Below, one piece after another: positions 23,973 to 33,510 of a DNA stretch of 64,000 bases; the first letter of the stretch is position 1, and each line of letters opens with the position of its first letter. A program made the translations under genes and the position numbers. The stretch covers positions 23,855 to 87,854 of the forward strand of contig CAYYBG010000003.1 in the NCBI GenBank assembly GCA_964470195.1, in the 5' to 3' direction. The notes beneath the pieces were generated by a model. The model ran no database searches. It was not told where the DNA came from and saw only the letters and a list, made by a program, of their open reading frames with translations. Source of the stretch: RFPI01 sp964470195 (GTDB lineage Bacteria; Pseudomonadota; Gammaproteobacteria; Burkholderiales; Methylophilaceae).

Positions 23973-25289
23973 ATGTTGCCCAAAAAAATCTGGCTGACTT
24001 GCTTGATGGCTGTTATCAGCATTGGCGTGCTGACACCTGCTTTGGTTGCAGAACCGGTCAGTCTTGGCGCGCAGCCAGTATTACCCAAACCTGATAGCAC
24101 GCTTATTCCCACCGTTAACATCGCCAAAGCCTCACAATGGCCAGAGGGCAAAACACCTAAAGTCATGGCTGGTTTTAGCATTAACGCATTTGCCAGCCAA
24201 CTCAAGCATCCACGTTGGCTTTATGTTTTGCCGAATGGCGATGTGCTGGTGGCGCAAAGTAACTACCGCGCCAAGAAAAAAACGCAGTTAAAGGAATGGA
24301 TTGCGGCTTTCTTTATGCACAAAGCAGGTGCCGGCATAGCTAGTCCAGATAAAATTGTCCTATTGCGAGATAGCAATGGCGATGGGCAGGCCGATGTGGT
24401 CAGCGATTTTCTCACGCATCTTAATGCACCGATTGGCATGGCGCTTATCGGCTCTGACCTTTATGTAGCCAATACCGATGCATTGGTCAGGTTTGACTAC
24501 CAAACGGGGGCATTGAGTATTGATCAAGACTTACACCCCGCAGAGTTAATCACCGACTTACCCGCTCAAGACCCCAATTCACATTGGACCAAAAATATTA
24601 TTGCCTCAGCAGACGGTAAAAAAATCTATGTTGCAGTGGGTTCGAATAGCAATATTGCTGAACACGGCATGCAGTTTGAGCAAGGTAGAGCAGCCATTGT
24701 TGAAGTTGATCTCGCCAGCAAACAAAAGCGTATTTTTGCTTCAGGTATTCGTAACCCAGTCGGCTTGGCGTGGAATCCTTCTACACAGCAGCTTTGGTGT
24801 GCAGTCAACGAGCGCGACGAGTTAGGGGATGATTTGGTGCCCGATTACATAAGCTCAGTCAGTGATGGCGACTTCTTTGGCTGGCCTTGGATTTATTACG
24901 AAAAACATCGCGACCCCAGAGTAAAGACTCCCATGCCTGTGGGCTTGAATTTACGAGCACCAGATTATGCCTTGGGCGCCCATGTTGCCGCATTAGGATT
25001 GGTATTTAATGATAAAAGTAATCTACCTGCTGCCTTCAAAAACGGAGCTTTGGTGAGTCAGCATGGCTCTTGGAATCGTTCTGTTCGAAGCGGTTACAAG
25101 GTAGTATTTGTGCCTTTTGCACATGGCAAACCAAATGGTCTACCTAGCGATTTTGTTTGGGGGTTTGTGGAACAAGATGAGGCATATGGACGTCCTGCAG
25201 GCCTTGCCTTCGATCAACATGGCGATTTACTGATTGCGGATGATGTAGGTAATCGAGTGTGGCGTGTGACCCCCAAGCTGAATCACTAG
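23973..25289 (+). CDS. PQQ-dependent sugar dehydrogenase (sorbosone dehydrogenase-like)
   Basis: A 438-residue exported beta-propeller enzyme. A signal peptide (KKIWLTCLMAVISIGVLTPALVA) is followed by the soluble quinoprotein fold: FASQLKHPRWLYVLPNGDVLVAQSN, HWTKNIIASADGKKIYVAVGSNSN, SGIRNPVGLAWNPSTQQLW, DFFGWPW, SQHGSWNRSVRSGYKVVFVPF and RPAGLAFDQHGDLLIADD. This pattern is that of periplasmic aldose/sorbosone dehydrogenases that use PQQ; the sugar is unknown, and no PQQ synthesis genes are in the window. GGAGG eight bases before ATG 23973 sets the start. It converges with the RTX protease gene. Confidence 0.88.
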   Translation: MLPKKIWLTCLMAVISIGVLTPALVAEPVSLGAQPVLPKPDSTLIPTVNIAKASQWPEGKTPKVMAGFSINAFASQLKHPRWLYVLPNGDVLVAQSNYRAKKKTQLKEWIAAFFMHKAGAGIASPDKIVLLRDSNGDGQADVVSDFLTHLNAPIGMALIGSDLYVANTDALVRFDYQTGALSIDQDLHPAELITDLPAQDPNSHWTKNIIASADGKKIYVAVGSNSNIAEHGMQFEQGRAAIVEVDLASKQKRIFASGIRNPVGLAWNPSTQQLWCAVNERDELGDDLVPDYISSVSDGDFFGWPWIYYEKHRDPRVKTPMPVGLNLRAPDYALGAHVAALGLVFNDKSNLPAAFKNGALVSQHGSWNRSVRSGYKVVFVPFAHGKPNGLPSDFVWGFVEQDEAYGRPAGLAFDQHGDLLIADDVGNRVWRVTPKLNH

Positions 25290-25358
25290 CAGGTCGTTGC
25301 CCATCTCTATAAAGCCCGATCCTGCCCTGCTTATGGCTTTGCTACAACATCACATGCG

Positions 25359-28115
25359 CTAGGTGATTATGCTCAGGTTGCCATGACTGAGGTCAATTTG
25401 ACTGATTTTGCTAATACCCAGCAACTGAATCACTACATCGTTTTCTGTCACCCCATCCACACCATCAGAGATCAATAAATAATAGCTACCTTGGCGATTG
25501 ACTTTAAACAATGCGAAATCCCCTCGGCTATCGTTGGCAGCACTAAAACTCGCTGTGATATCTGCTAGAGCATCATTCAGTTTGCTACCTGAGCGATGGG
25601 CAAAGGTTGCCACAGCCGTACTTGGATCAATCGATGCTCGGTTGGCATCTGCGCTGATATTGCTGCCTCCAATGCTGAGCGCATCAGTAAAATCAATCAA
25701 GTCGCCTATCCCCACAGGGCCTTTGGCGAAGTCTGTAATGACATCAAAAGTTCTGGATAGTTGACCGCTATCTGCTGAGGCAAATACAAAGGTATCAGCA
25801 CCCGACCCGCCTGCTAAAGTGTCTCTGCCCAATCCTCCAACAATAGTATCGTTTCCCGCCCGACCAAATAACTTATCATTGCCGGCATTGCCGAATAATT
25901 GATCAGCAAAACTAGTCGCTATCAGCGTGTTATTGCCGTCATTCCCGATCATCGTGAGCGCATTTTTGACTGAACTAGCATGAATCTGATTGGCGGTAGT
26001 GGTTGATGTGTCTGCAATAGCTGCTGTTCCGCTACCGATCACAACGGTTTCAATGCCTCGATCACCTGCATACAGTCTTAGTGTACTTGCTTTGGTGCTG
26101 GTGAATCTCACCTCATCTATACCTGTCACACCGGTATCATTAATTTCAGCTTGGCGATGATGGGACGCGGAACTGATGATGTAAATATCGGACCCGGTCG
26201 AACCATTTAACTGATCATTGCCAGCCAAGCCCCAAATAACGTCATTTCTCTCAGTGCCGACTAATCTATTGGATGCTGCATTGCCAATCAGGGGGATGAT
26301 GGTGTTGACCTCAAAGATGACGGTATTGTTGACATCATCGCCATCATCATTCAGATTACCCGCTGCATCTGAGAACATGGCACTTGCCACACTGACCAGC
26401 CCTTCAGCGTTGCTGTTCTGTTCTGGGATGAATATCGCGCTATAGAAATTATCAGAACCACTAAAATCAGCTAAAACACCACCCCTTACCGTCACATCAT
26501 CGACGCTAAAATCGCTAGCGTTTTCGCTCAGAATAAAGCTAATCAACGCACTCTCACCAATCGTTAAACTCATATCATTAGAGGCCAAACTGATGTTTGG
26601 TCTTAACGTATCCACGGCGATAAGCACGGAATTGTTTAGGTGATCTTGGGCATCATTCAAATTGCCTGCTGCATCACTAAACACACCAGCGCTTACACTG
26701 ACCACCCCATCCGTGTTGCTATCAACTTCAGGCGTAAAAATCACGCTGTATTCAGTCCCAGCACCGCTAAAATGACTTAATGTCCCACCCGAGACAGTAA
26801 TGTCCTCAAGGGTAAAGTCTGTGGATGCTTCGCTTAAAACAAAATTGATTTGCGTCGTCTGCCCTGACCTTAAGCTCAAGTCGTTAGCGCTTATATGAAT
26901 GGTCGGCGCAACAAAATCTATGCTAGAAATAGAGATGGTTTGATCAGCAAATTGAAAATACTCTACACCCGTGATGGTATCGGTTCCCTCATCACCGGTT
27001 AGGGCAGTGATGGAATAAATATTGCCATTCAAGCTAATGCTATAGTTGTCCAAAGATAAACTAAACACGCAGGTATCGATACCTTCGCCACAATCAATGA
27101 AATCGTCTGCACCCCCACCAACAATGGTATCGTCGCCCAAGCCACCCACTAAAGTATTGGCAGTTTGATTGCCAATTATTTCGTCGTTTCCCGAGCCTCC
27201 AATCGCATTCTCAATCACTACTTGATAAGCAATCCAAATATTATTGACTGCATAAAGATCAGCGCCTGAGGAATCTTTGACATAAATCTTGTTACCTAGT
27301 TGGCTGCCTGCTGACTCGACTCCGGCATGAAGATTAATCAATCCTCCGCTCGAGCCATGATATTGAATCGTGTCGATTCCTGCAGTATCCCAGATTGACT
27401 CTAGGTAGTTCTGACCTTGGTAAAATTCATACAAATTATCATCTGCGTTATAAGTGGAGTTGCTTCCATATATGCTTTGCAGTGCAGCAATATCGAGGAC
27501 CATCGGAGTGGTTGGATAGAACGATAAATAACTTGAATCATCGCCAGGTGCTGCGGAGTAGCTCATATTGGTAAAAACTTTGCTATCCAGCGCTGTAGGA
27601 ATAATTAGTGAATTGGCAAAGGAAGTTTCAAACGGGTGTTTTAAACCCAAGGCATGACCAATTTCATGCACCACTGTGTGATATTCATAACTACCAAATT
27701 GCCATGTATTGGTATAACTAGAAGCATAGCGGTTAAACCATATATCTCCAGACTTCGCTTGTGGCCCTGGAAGATATGCCCATGCTTGAGCACCGGAGAC
27801 CTGCTGCATCCAACTGTAGCCAAATCTAAAATCTCCAACTTGAGTATTGGTTTCAAGCGTTTCAATCAGTGTGAGATTGGCGACATTTGCCCATGATTGA
27901 AGCGCTAGGCGCACATATTGTTTATCTGTGTCTTTTAGGAATGTGAGATGACTATTATTTTCTTCGTAGTTGCTATCAAACACACTACCAGCTGAGATAA
28001 AACTGAAGCTAATTAGATTGTTTGACCACTGAATTCCATCCAATATGCTATCAACGACAGGATCCCCAGACAGATCGTGGTAATTCCATGGGGTTGATTC
28101 TCTTGGCGAAGGCAT
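25359..28115 (-). CDS. RTX metalloprotease (serralysin-like) with Ig-like domains
   Basis: A 918-residue secreted zinc protease without an N-terminal signal. Residues 1-250 form a metzincin domain with HEIGHALGLKH at 150-160 and a Met-turn MSYSA at 184. RTX calcium-binding nonapeptides follow at about 305-340. Two Ig-like repeats of about 105 residues, each with VSAGVFSDAAGNLND-type endings, span about 404-610. Further RTX repeats (GNAGNDKLFGRAGNDTIVGG and neighbours) lie at about 620-770, ending in a C-terminal domain typical of type I secretion substrates. There is no export gene next to it, so the type I system at 54.6-62 kb is the likely route. No strong Shine-Dalgarno precedes the ATG. 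An alternative role is an adhesin-like exoprotein. Confidence 0.88.
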   Translation of the reverse strand: MPSPRESTPWNYHDLSGDPVVDSILDGIQWSNNLISFSFISAGSVFDSNYEENNSHLTFLKDTDKQYVRLALQSWANVANLTLIETLETNTQVGDFRFGYSWMQQVSGAQAWAYLPGPQAKSGDIWFNRYASSYTNTWQFGSYEYHTVVHEIGHALGLKHPFETSFANSLIIPTALDSKVFTNMSYSAAPGDDSSYLSFYPTTPMVLDIAALQSIYGSNSTYNADDNLYEFYQGQNYLESIWDTAGIDTIQYHGSSGGLINLHAGVESAGSQLGNKIYVKDSSGADLYAVNNIWIAYQVVIENAIGGSGNDEIIGNQTANTLVGGLGDDTIVGGGADDFIDCGEGIDTCVFSLSLDNYSISLNGNIYSITALTGDEGTDTITGVEYFQFADQTISISSIDFVAPTIHISANDLSLRSGQTTQINFVLSEASTDFTLEDITVSGGTLSHFSGAGTEYSVIFTPEVDSNTDGVVSVSAGVFSDAAGNLNDAQDHLNNSVLIAVDTLRPNISLASNDMSLTIGESALISFILSENASDFSVDDVTVRGGVLADFSGSDNFYSAIFIPEQNSNAEGLVSVASAMFSDAAGNLNDDGDDVNNTVIFEVNTIIPLIGNAASNRLVGTERNDVIWGLAGNDQLNGSTGSDIYIISSASHHRQAEINDTGVTGIDEVRFTSTKASTLRLYAGDRGIETVVIGSGTAAIADTSTTTANQIHASSVKNALTMIGNDGNNTLIATSFADQLFGNAGNDKLFGRAGNDTIVGGLGRDTLAGGSGADTFVFASADSGQLSRTFDVITDFAKGPVGIGDLIDFTDALSIGGSNISADANRASIDPSTAVATFAHRSGSKLNDALADITASFSAANDSRGDFALFKVNRQGSYYLLISDGVDGVTENDVVIQLLGISKISQIDLSHGNLSIIT

Positions 28116-28205
28116 ACAAAAGCTTTTATAGAAATAACAATTAATATTCTATGGATAAGCAATAAAGAGGGCAATCAAACAGGAGAAGAAAAGCAAAAAA
28201 AGTAT

Positions 28206-28284
<79 letters not shown>

Positions 28285-28407
28285 CCGGATCTCGCTAGCG
28301 ATGACTAACATAACGAGAAAGGCGTGCATTATAGCGGATGCCAACGCGATTCCAAAGTACTAAGCTTAGTGGTAATTAGATGATGGATGGAGCTAGGGGT
28401 GCGCTTG

Positions 28408-28436
28408 AAACAATCTGACTAGTTGGCAGATTGTTT
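28408..28436 (-). terminator. Hairpin overlapping the merR-like stop codon
   Basis: AAACAATCTG (28408-28417) and CAGATTGTTT (28427-28436) form a perfect 10-base stem on the minus strand, with the TAG stop codon of the upstream gene inside the 9-base loop. It lacks a long T run, so termination may be weak or the structure may protect the 3' end. Confidence 0.5.
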
Positions 28437-28859
28437 AAGCATCTGCAATATCTCCAACAATCCCTGACGAATAGCATCGATATTGACGTTCGACTCCGGC
28501 GTGGCAAAAGCCTGGCTTGGACTGTTGGCGTGCGCATGGGAATTGGAAAGCTGGTGATTGACGCTAGGCTTTGCATCGCCTTCGCTGAGACGATTTCTTG
28601 CACCACTGATGGTGAAACCTTGCTCATACAGCAGTTCACGGATACGTCTTATTAATAAGACTTCGTGGTGTTGATAGTATCGACGATTACCCCGACGTTT
28701 TACTGGCTTGAGCTGATTAAACTCTTGCTCCCAATAGCGCAACACGTGTGGTTTAACACCACACAAGTCACTGACTTCGCCTATTGTAAAATAGCGTTTG
28801 GCTGGAATCGCCGGCAGGGATGCAACCGGGATAAAAGAATTAGGCGTGATCTCCGCCAT
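28419..28859 (-). CDS. MerR family transcriptional regulator
   Basis: A 146-residue protein with an N-terminal winged helix-turn-helix of MerR type at about residues 25-95: YFTIGEVSDLCGVKPHVLRYWEQEFNQLKPVKRRGNRRYYQHHEVLLIRRIRELL. The C-terminal 50 residues are low-complexity and Ser/Ala rich without effector Cys residues, so it is not a metal sensor. This is the standard partner that follows ihfA in many beta- and gammaproteobacteria; its regulon is not known to me. It overlaps the ihfA gene by 20 bases. Confidence 0.88.
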   Translation of the reverse strand: MAEITPNSFIPVASLPAIPAKRYFTIGEVSDLCGVKPHVLRYWEQEFNQLKPVKRRGNRRYYQHHEVLLIRRIRELLYEQGFTISGARNRLSEGDAKPSVNHQLSNSHAHANSPSQAFATPESNVNIDAIRQGLLEILQMLKQSAN

Positions 28860-29142
28860 AATTTTCCTCTACCGTTGCTTTGAGTTTTTGGCTGGCATGA
28901 AAGGTCACCACGCAACGCGCAGTAATAGGAATTTCCTCACCAGTTTTAGGATTGCGTCCTGGACGCTCAGATTTTTTGCGTAATTCAAAATTACCAAATC
29001 CTGATAGCTTGACCGCATCACCCGCTTCCAAAGCAGTACGAATCTCCTCAAAGAAGGCTTCTACCATGTCTTTTGCCTCACGTTTGTTCAAGCCCACTTG
29101 CTCAAACAACATAACCGCTAATTCTGCTTTAGTTAGTGTCAT
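28840..29142 (-). CDS. ihfA: Integration host factor subunit alpha
   Basis: A 100-residue DNA-bending HU/IHF family protein. It has TKAELAVMLFEQVGLNKREAKDMVEAFFEEI helices, the GFGNFELRKKSERPGRNPKTGEEIPI beta arm with the intercalating Pro, and a C-terminal TFHASQKLK. It pairs with the beta subunit encoded elsewhere. The frame runs 67 codons further upstream, but GGAGAGG before ATG 29142 and the family length fix the start. It follows pheT by about 280 bases, in the usual pheS-pheT-ihfA-merR order, and overlaps the merR-like gene by 20 bases. Confidence 0.96.
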   Translation of the reverse strand: MTLTKAELAVMLFEQVGLNKREAKDMVEAFFEEIRTALEAGDAVKLSGFGNFELRKKSERPGRNPKTGEEIPITARCVVTFHASQKLKATVEENYGGDHA

Positions 29143-29421
29143 GCTTACCTCTCCACAATCTATTTCTTTTTTATTCAAAAAAAACGGGCGCATTAAGGCG
29201 CCTATATGTTTTCTATTGGTGTTAATTTCCCTTGATGCAGATGCGCCTTTAAATTTGTTGAGATGCCAATTTTCTATATTGTGTTGGACATCATCTCTAG
29301 TAAAACTAATTTTGACAAATATATTGGACGCTAAATAATTCAATTAAACCGCAAAACTCTTTTTCTTACAAGTGCTTAGTGTAAATTTTAAAAAAATTGT
29401 AATTTATCAACACATCAGAGT

Positions 29422-31779
29422 TTATGTGCGTAGCTCGGCTCCATGCTGGTCAGCAAGAAGTTGTAATAGCTGCTTGACGATGGACTCGATCTCTTCATCC
29501 ATCAGCGATTTTTGGCTATCTTGCAAAATAATCTTGAATGCCATACTCTTCTTTCCCTCAGCTATTCCCTGTCCCTGATACAAATCAAATAAGGCAATCT
29601 CTTGAATACAACTCAGTTTTGCTTGTTTCATGGTGGTCAACAATGCATCGAAACTCACTTGCTGATCAACCAATAGGGCAATATCACGCCGTACTGGTGG
29701 AAACTTAGCTACATTTTGATATTGTGCCAAGCGCGCTGATTGCAAAATAGACAAATCTAACTCGAACAAATACACGCCATTGGGTAGATCAAACTGCTGC
29801 TGCCAACGTGGATGTAATTTACCCATATAACCGATATCTTGACCATTCAACTCAACTTGCGCGCTTTGCCCAGGATGTAATGCAGGGTGCTGTGCTGGCC
29901 GATAACTCGCTTGATTTCCACACAAGGCATCGACATCGGCCTTGAGATCAAAAAAGTCTACGGCTTTAGCTTCTGTCCCCCACTGTTCCGGTACAACATC
30001 ACCATAAACCAAGCCAGACAATCGCTTTAATTCGATAAAACCATGTTGACTGGCATGCTGATAGATAGCTCCACTTTCAAAAATTCTGACACGTGCTTGT
30101 TGTCGATTCAGGTTATATTTCAGCACCTCCAGCAAACCACCCCACAAGCCAGAACGCATTACGCTCATATCACTGGCAATCGGGTTATGTAATTTGACGG
30201 GTGTACTATTGCCCATCAAAATTTGTTCCCATGCTGCATCGACAAAACTATAGGTCACTACTTCTTGATAGCCTTGGGCCACCAGTGTATCTTGTAGCAC
30301 GCTTAATGCCTTCAACGACTCGCTTGCTGGCAACATGCTGACAGGACCACTGGGGGTCAGTGCGGGGATATGTTGATAGCCATATAAGCGGGCAATTTCT
30401 TCGATTAGATCTTCTTCGCGCTGAATATCAAAACGATAACTAGGTGCTTGCACCACAAAACTGTCACCCTCAGACTGAAAATCAAATCCCAAACGCTGTA
30501 ACTGTTGATGGACTAAATCGCGCTCCAAGGTAATACCTAGAATGGAATTTAGTTTAGCCAGTGTTAAGCTGACTTTGGGGCAATCTGGCAATGTCGCTGA
30601 TTGCTCAATCAGTGTTCCGGCTTGTCCACCACAAATTTCCAGTACCAGTGCGGTTGCACGTTCGATTGCAGTGTGGGTTTGCATGAAATCCACACCTCGC
30701 TCAAAGCGATATGAGGAGTCGGTGCTGATAGCAAAACGACGTCCTCTCCCAGCAATACTATCTGGAGTAAAAAATGCTGATTCCAGCATGATATTCACTG
30801 TATTTTCCGACACAGCGGTATGGGCACCGCCCATCACGCCAGCAAAGGCGATCGGTCCTTGCTCATCAGCAATCAGCAAAATATCGTCTGATAAATCTAA
30901 GGTTTGTTCATTAAGTAAAGCAATCTTTTCACCCGCTTTAGCCCAACGAACCTGAACCTGACCTTGTATACGATCAGCGTCGAAGGCATGCATAGGTTGC
31001 CCTATCTCGAGCAATACATAATTGGTGATATCCACGATAGCACTGATGCTACGCAAACCACTTCGTTGCAAACGTCTCACCATCCAATCAGGGGTTGGCG
31101 CTTGGGCATTCACCCCTTGTATATAACGCGCACAGTAGCGCGGGCAAGCCTGTGGTGCGAGTACGCTAAGCGCTGGCTGAGCAGAGATTTGTGCTGGCAC
31201 GCTGGCAATAACGGGCAGACATAGTGGGCTGCCAGTCAGTGCAGCCACTTCTCTAGCAAGCCCCTTAATACTCAAGCAATCGCTTCGATTTGGCGTCAGC
31301 TTGAGCGTAAACATCAAATCATTCAATTGCAGATAGTCACGAATATCCTGTCCTGGCTGGGCATCATCACCAAGCTCTAACAGTCCACTCGCCTCATCAG
31401 CCAAGCCAAGCTCTTTGGCGGAACACATCATGCCAAATGACGCTACTCCTCGTACTTTAGCCTGCTTTATCTCAAACTCTGGCAATAGCGCTCCAACGAG
31501 AGCGCATGGGGCTTTCAATCCAACACGTGCATTGTTGGCACCACAAACAATTTGCAAATTTTGTTTGCCAATATTCACTTCGAGCACTTGTAATCGGTCA
31601 GCATCAGGATGCTTCTCTGCACGCACAATTTGCCCCACTACCACCTGAGAAAATGCAGGGGCCACATGTTGCATATCTTCAACTTCCAGACCTGCCATCG
31701 TCAGACAATCATTTAAGGCTTGACTGTCCAGCGCTGGGTTAACGAATTGTCTTAGCCAATGTTCAGAAAATTGCATCAC
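29422..31779 (-). CDS. pheT: Phenylalanine-tRNA ligase beta subunit
   Basis: A 785-residue subunit of the (alpha-beta)2 PheRS. From the N-terminus it has the tRNA-binding EMAP-like domain (VVGQIVRAEKHPDADRLQVLEVNIG), the B3/B4 editing domain (LKLTPNRSDCLSIKGLAREVAAL), the B5 domain and a C-terminal anticodon-binding domain (FPPVRRDIALLVDQQVSFDAL). Its ATG shares one base with the pheS stop codon (TGATG), so the two are translated together at equal levels. Confidence 0.97.
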   Translation of the reverse strand: MMQFSEHWLRQFVNPALDSQALNDCLTMAGLEVEDMQHVAPAFSQVVVGQIVRAEKHPDADRLQVLEVNIGKQNLQIVCGANNARVGLKAPCALVGALLPEFEIKQAKVRGVASFGMMCSAKELGLADEASGLLELGDDAQPGQDIRDYLQLNDLMFTLKLTPNRSDCLSIKGLAREVAALTGSPLCLPVIASVPAQISAQPALSVLAPQACPRYCARYIQGVNAQAPTPDWMVRRLQRSGLRSISAIVDITNYVLLEIGQPMHAFDADRIQGQVQVRWAKAGEKIALLNEQTLDLSDDILLIADEQGPIAFAGVMGGAHTAVSENTVNIMLESAFFTPDSIAGRGRRFAISTDSSYRFERGVDFMQTHTAIERATALVLEICGGQAGTLIEQSATLPDCPKVSLTLAKLNSILGITLERDLVHQQLQRLGFDFQSEGDSFVVQAPSYRFDIQREEDLIEEIARLYGYQHIPALTPSGPVSMLPASESLKALSVLQDTLVAQGYQEVVTYSFVDAAWEQILMGNSTPVKLHNPIASDMSVMRSGLWGGLLEVLKYNLNRQQARVRIFESGAIYQHASQHGFIELKRLSGLVYGDVVPEQWGTEAKAVDFFDLKADVDALCGNQASYRPAQHPALHPGQSAQVELNGQDIGYMGKLHPRWQQQFDLPNGVYLFELDLSILQSARLAQYQNVAKFPPVRRDIALLVDQQVSFDALLTTMKQAKLSCIQEIALFDLYQGQGIAEGKKSMAFKIILQDSQKSLMDEEIESIVKQLLQLLADQHGAELRT

Positions 31780-32813
31780 TACCCCCTGAACTGTTGCAAG
31801 AATCGCAAATCATTATTGAAAAATAAGCGCAAATCATTCACGCCATAACGCAACATCGTTAAACGCTCTACCCCTAATCCAAAAGCAAAGCCACGATAAC
31901 GGCTAGCATCGATTCCGACATGACGGAACACTTCTGGATGCACCATACCGCAGCCTCCTATCTCGAGCCAACCGCCATTCCAACTCATATCCATTTCAGC
32001 CGAGGGCTCGGTAAACGGAAAAAACGAGGGACGGAAACGGACTTGTAAATCATCACGCTCAAAAAAGCGCTGTAAGAAATCCTGCACTACCCCTTTGAGA
32101 TTGGCAAAACTTACCTGTTCATCCACCCACAAGCCCTCTACCTGATGAAACATAGGCGAATGGGTAGCGTCTGAATCAACCCGATAAACCCGTCCTGGCG
32201 CAATAATTTTAATCGACATACCACGCTCACCTTGGGCTAGAGCTTGTTGCATATAATGAATCTGTACTGGAGAGGTGTGCGTGCGCAAAACATATTCCAT
32301 AGCATTGGCTGAATCAGGCTTGCCGGTATCTACATAAAATGTGTCATGCATGGCTCGCGCTGGATGGTTATCAGGAATATTTAAAGCACTAAAGTTATAA
32401 AAATCCGTTTCTATCTCTGGTCCTTGTGCCACAGCAAAACCAATTGAATGGAATAACTGCTCAATTCTGGCCAAGGTCATACTGACCGGATGCAAACCAC
32501 CACGCTGTTGTCCGCGTGCTGGCATGGTGACATCGATGGTTTCATTGGCTAACTGTTGTTGTTGTGCTGCCAACTGCAAACCCTCTTTGCAATGTTGATA
32601 AGCAGCTTCAACGGCTTGCTTTGCCACATTAATTTCTGCACCAGCGGCAGGACGTTGCTCAGCGCTCAGCTTACCCAAACCTTTGAGGGCTTCGGTCAAT
32701 ACCCCACTTTTACCAAGAAATTGGGCTTTTGCTTGTTCTAGCGCTTGTATCGTCGCACAGGCATTAAAAGCCTGCTGTGCCTGATCAATAATATGCTGAT
32801 ATAAACCTGACAT
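31779..32813 (-). CDS. pheS: Phenylalanine-tRNA ligase alpha subunit
   Basis: The 344-residue catalytic subunit, class II aminoacyl-tRNA synthetase fold. The N-terminal coiled coil (about 1-85) is followed by the core with HPARAMHDTFYVDTG, RVYRVDSDATHSPMFHQVEGLWVD, FRPSFFPFTEPSAEMD and GLGVERLTMLRYGVNDLR (motif 3). The ATG at 32813 gives the standard MSGLYQHI start; the longer frame runs into the upstream hairpin. That hairpin (32830-32859) ends only 17 bases before this start codon, pointing to read-through or attenuation control. Confidence 0.96.
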   Translation of the reverse strand: MSGLYQHIIDQAQQAFNACATIQALEQAKAQFLGKSGVLTEALKGLGKLSAEQRPAAGAEINVAKQAVEAAYQHCKEGLQLAAQQQQLANETIDVTMPARGQQRGGLHPVSMTLARIEQLFHSIGFAVAQGPEIETDFYNFSALNIPDNHPARAMHDTFYVDTGKPDSANAMEYVLRTHTSPVQIHYMQQALAQGERGMSIKIIAPGRVYRVDSDATHSPMFHQVEGLWVDEQVSFANLKGVVQDFLQRFFERDDLQVRFRPSFFPFTEPSAEMDMSWNGGWLEIGGCGMVHPEVFRHVGIDASRYRGFAFGLGVERLTMLRYGVNDLRLFFNNDLRFLQQFRG

Positions 32814-32829
32814 AGACTTATCTTTATAG

Positions 32830-32859
32830 AAAAAAAAGGAGGCCAAATAGCCTCCTTTT
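32830..32859 (-). terminator. Terminator/attenuator between rplT and pheS
   Basis: AAAAGGAGGC and GCCTCCTTTT form a perfect 10-base stem with a 6-base loop, followed on the minus strand by eight Ts (32830-32837). It lies 15 bases after the rplT stop and directly before pheS. There is no room for a separate leader peptide between rplT and the hairpin. Confidence 0.88.
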
Positions 32860-32873
32860 CTTGTTGCATTGAA

Positions 32874-33233
32874 TTAGGCAGAGAGGCCAGCTTTTGCCAA
32901 ATCTACAAATTTAGCAAATGCTTGCTTATCGAATACTGCCAAATCAGCCAATACCTTACGATCCACTTCTACAGAGGATTTTTTCAGGCCATTCATGAAA
33001 CGGCTGTATGTCAGACCAAATTCGCGTGATCCGGCATTGATACGGGCAATCCACAAAGCACGGAACTGACGTTTTCTCTGACGACGGTCACGATATGCGT
33101 ATTGACCGGCTTTCATCACTGCCTGTTTGGCAATGCGATAGACATTCTTACGACGACCGCGATAACCTTTGGCTGCGTTTAAGACTTTTTTGTGACGCGC
33201 ACGTGCAATCACACCACGTTTTACTCTAGGCAT
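32874..33233 (-). CDS. rplT: 50S ribosomal protein L20
   Basis: A 119-residue basic protein that binds 23S rRNA early in 50S assembly. MPRVKRGVIARARHKKVLNAAKGYRGRRKNVYRIAKQAVMKAGQYAYRDRRQRKR is the standard L20 start, and length is typical. In other bacteria L20 represses its own operon by binding the rpmI leader. It lies 11 bases after rpmI and is followed by a strong hairpin. Confidence 0.98.
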   Translation of the reverse strand: MPRVKRGVIARARHKKVLNAAKGYRGRRKNVYRIAKQAVMKAGQYAYRDRRQRKRQFRALWIARINAGSREFGLTYSRFMNGLKKSSVEVDRKVLADLAVFDKQAFAKFVDLAKAGLSA

Positions 33234-33244
33234 GTTCTATCTCC

Positions 33245-33442
33245 TTATTGCGTAGGCATCATAGCGCGAACGCGCTTAACGTCGGTGGCAGAAATAATCG
33301 CAGTACCGCGCAGATTACGTTTTTGTTTGGTGGTTTTCTTGGTCAGAATATGGCGCAAGTGAGAGTGTGTACGTTTCACCTTACCATTTCCAAGAAATTT
33401 GAAGCGCTTTTTAGCGCCACTCTTGGTCTTCATCTTAGGCAT
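33245..33442 (-). CDS. rpmI: 50S ribosomal protein L35
   Basis: A 65-residue basic protein, MPKMKTKSGAKKRFKFLGNGKVKRTHSHLRHILTKKTTKQKRNLRGT, matching L35 end to end. It sits between infC and rplT in the conserved infC-rpmI-rplT operon. The 68 bases upstream after infC are AT-rich and could hold the L20-binding leader. Confidence 0.97.
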   Translation of the reverse strand: MPKMKTKSGAKKRFKFLGNGKVKRTHSHLRHILTKKTTKQKRNLRGTAIISATDVKRVRAMMPTQ

Positions 33443-33510
33443 TTTTTTCTCCTATCATTAAATTAAGGGCGTTGGGCAAATGCCAATTAGCCACAACACC
33501 TCAAAAAAAC

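Noticed and set aside
25359..28115. CRISPR-like or tandem DNA repeats in the RTX gene
   Set aside because: The repeats are at protein level (Ig-like and glycine-aspartate nonapeptides) and are diverged in DNA.
29144..29343. 67-residue N-terminal extension of IhfA
   Set aside because: IhfA is about 100 residues long and a strong ribosome site precedes the ATG at 29142.
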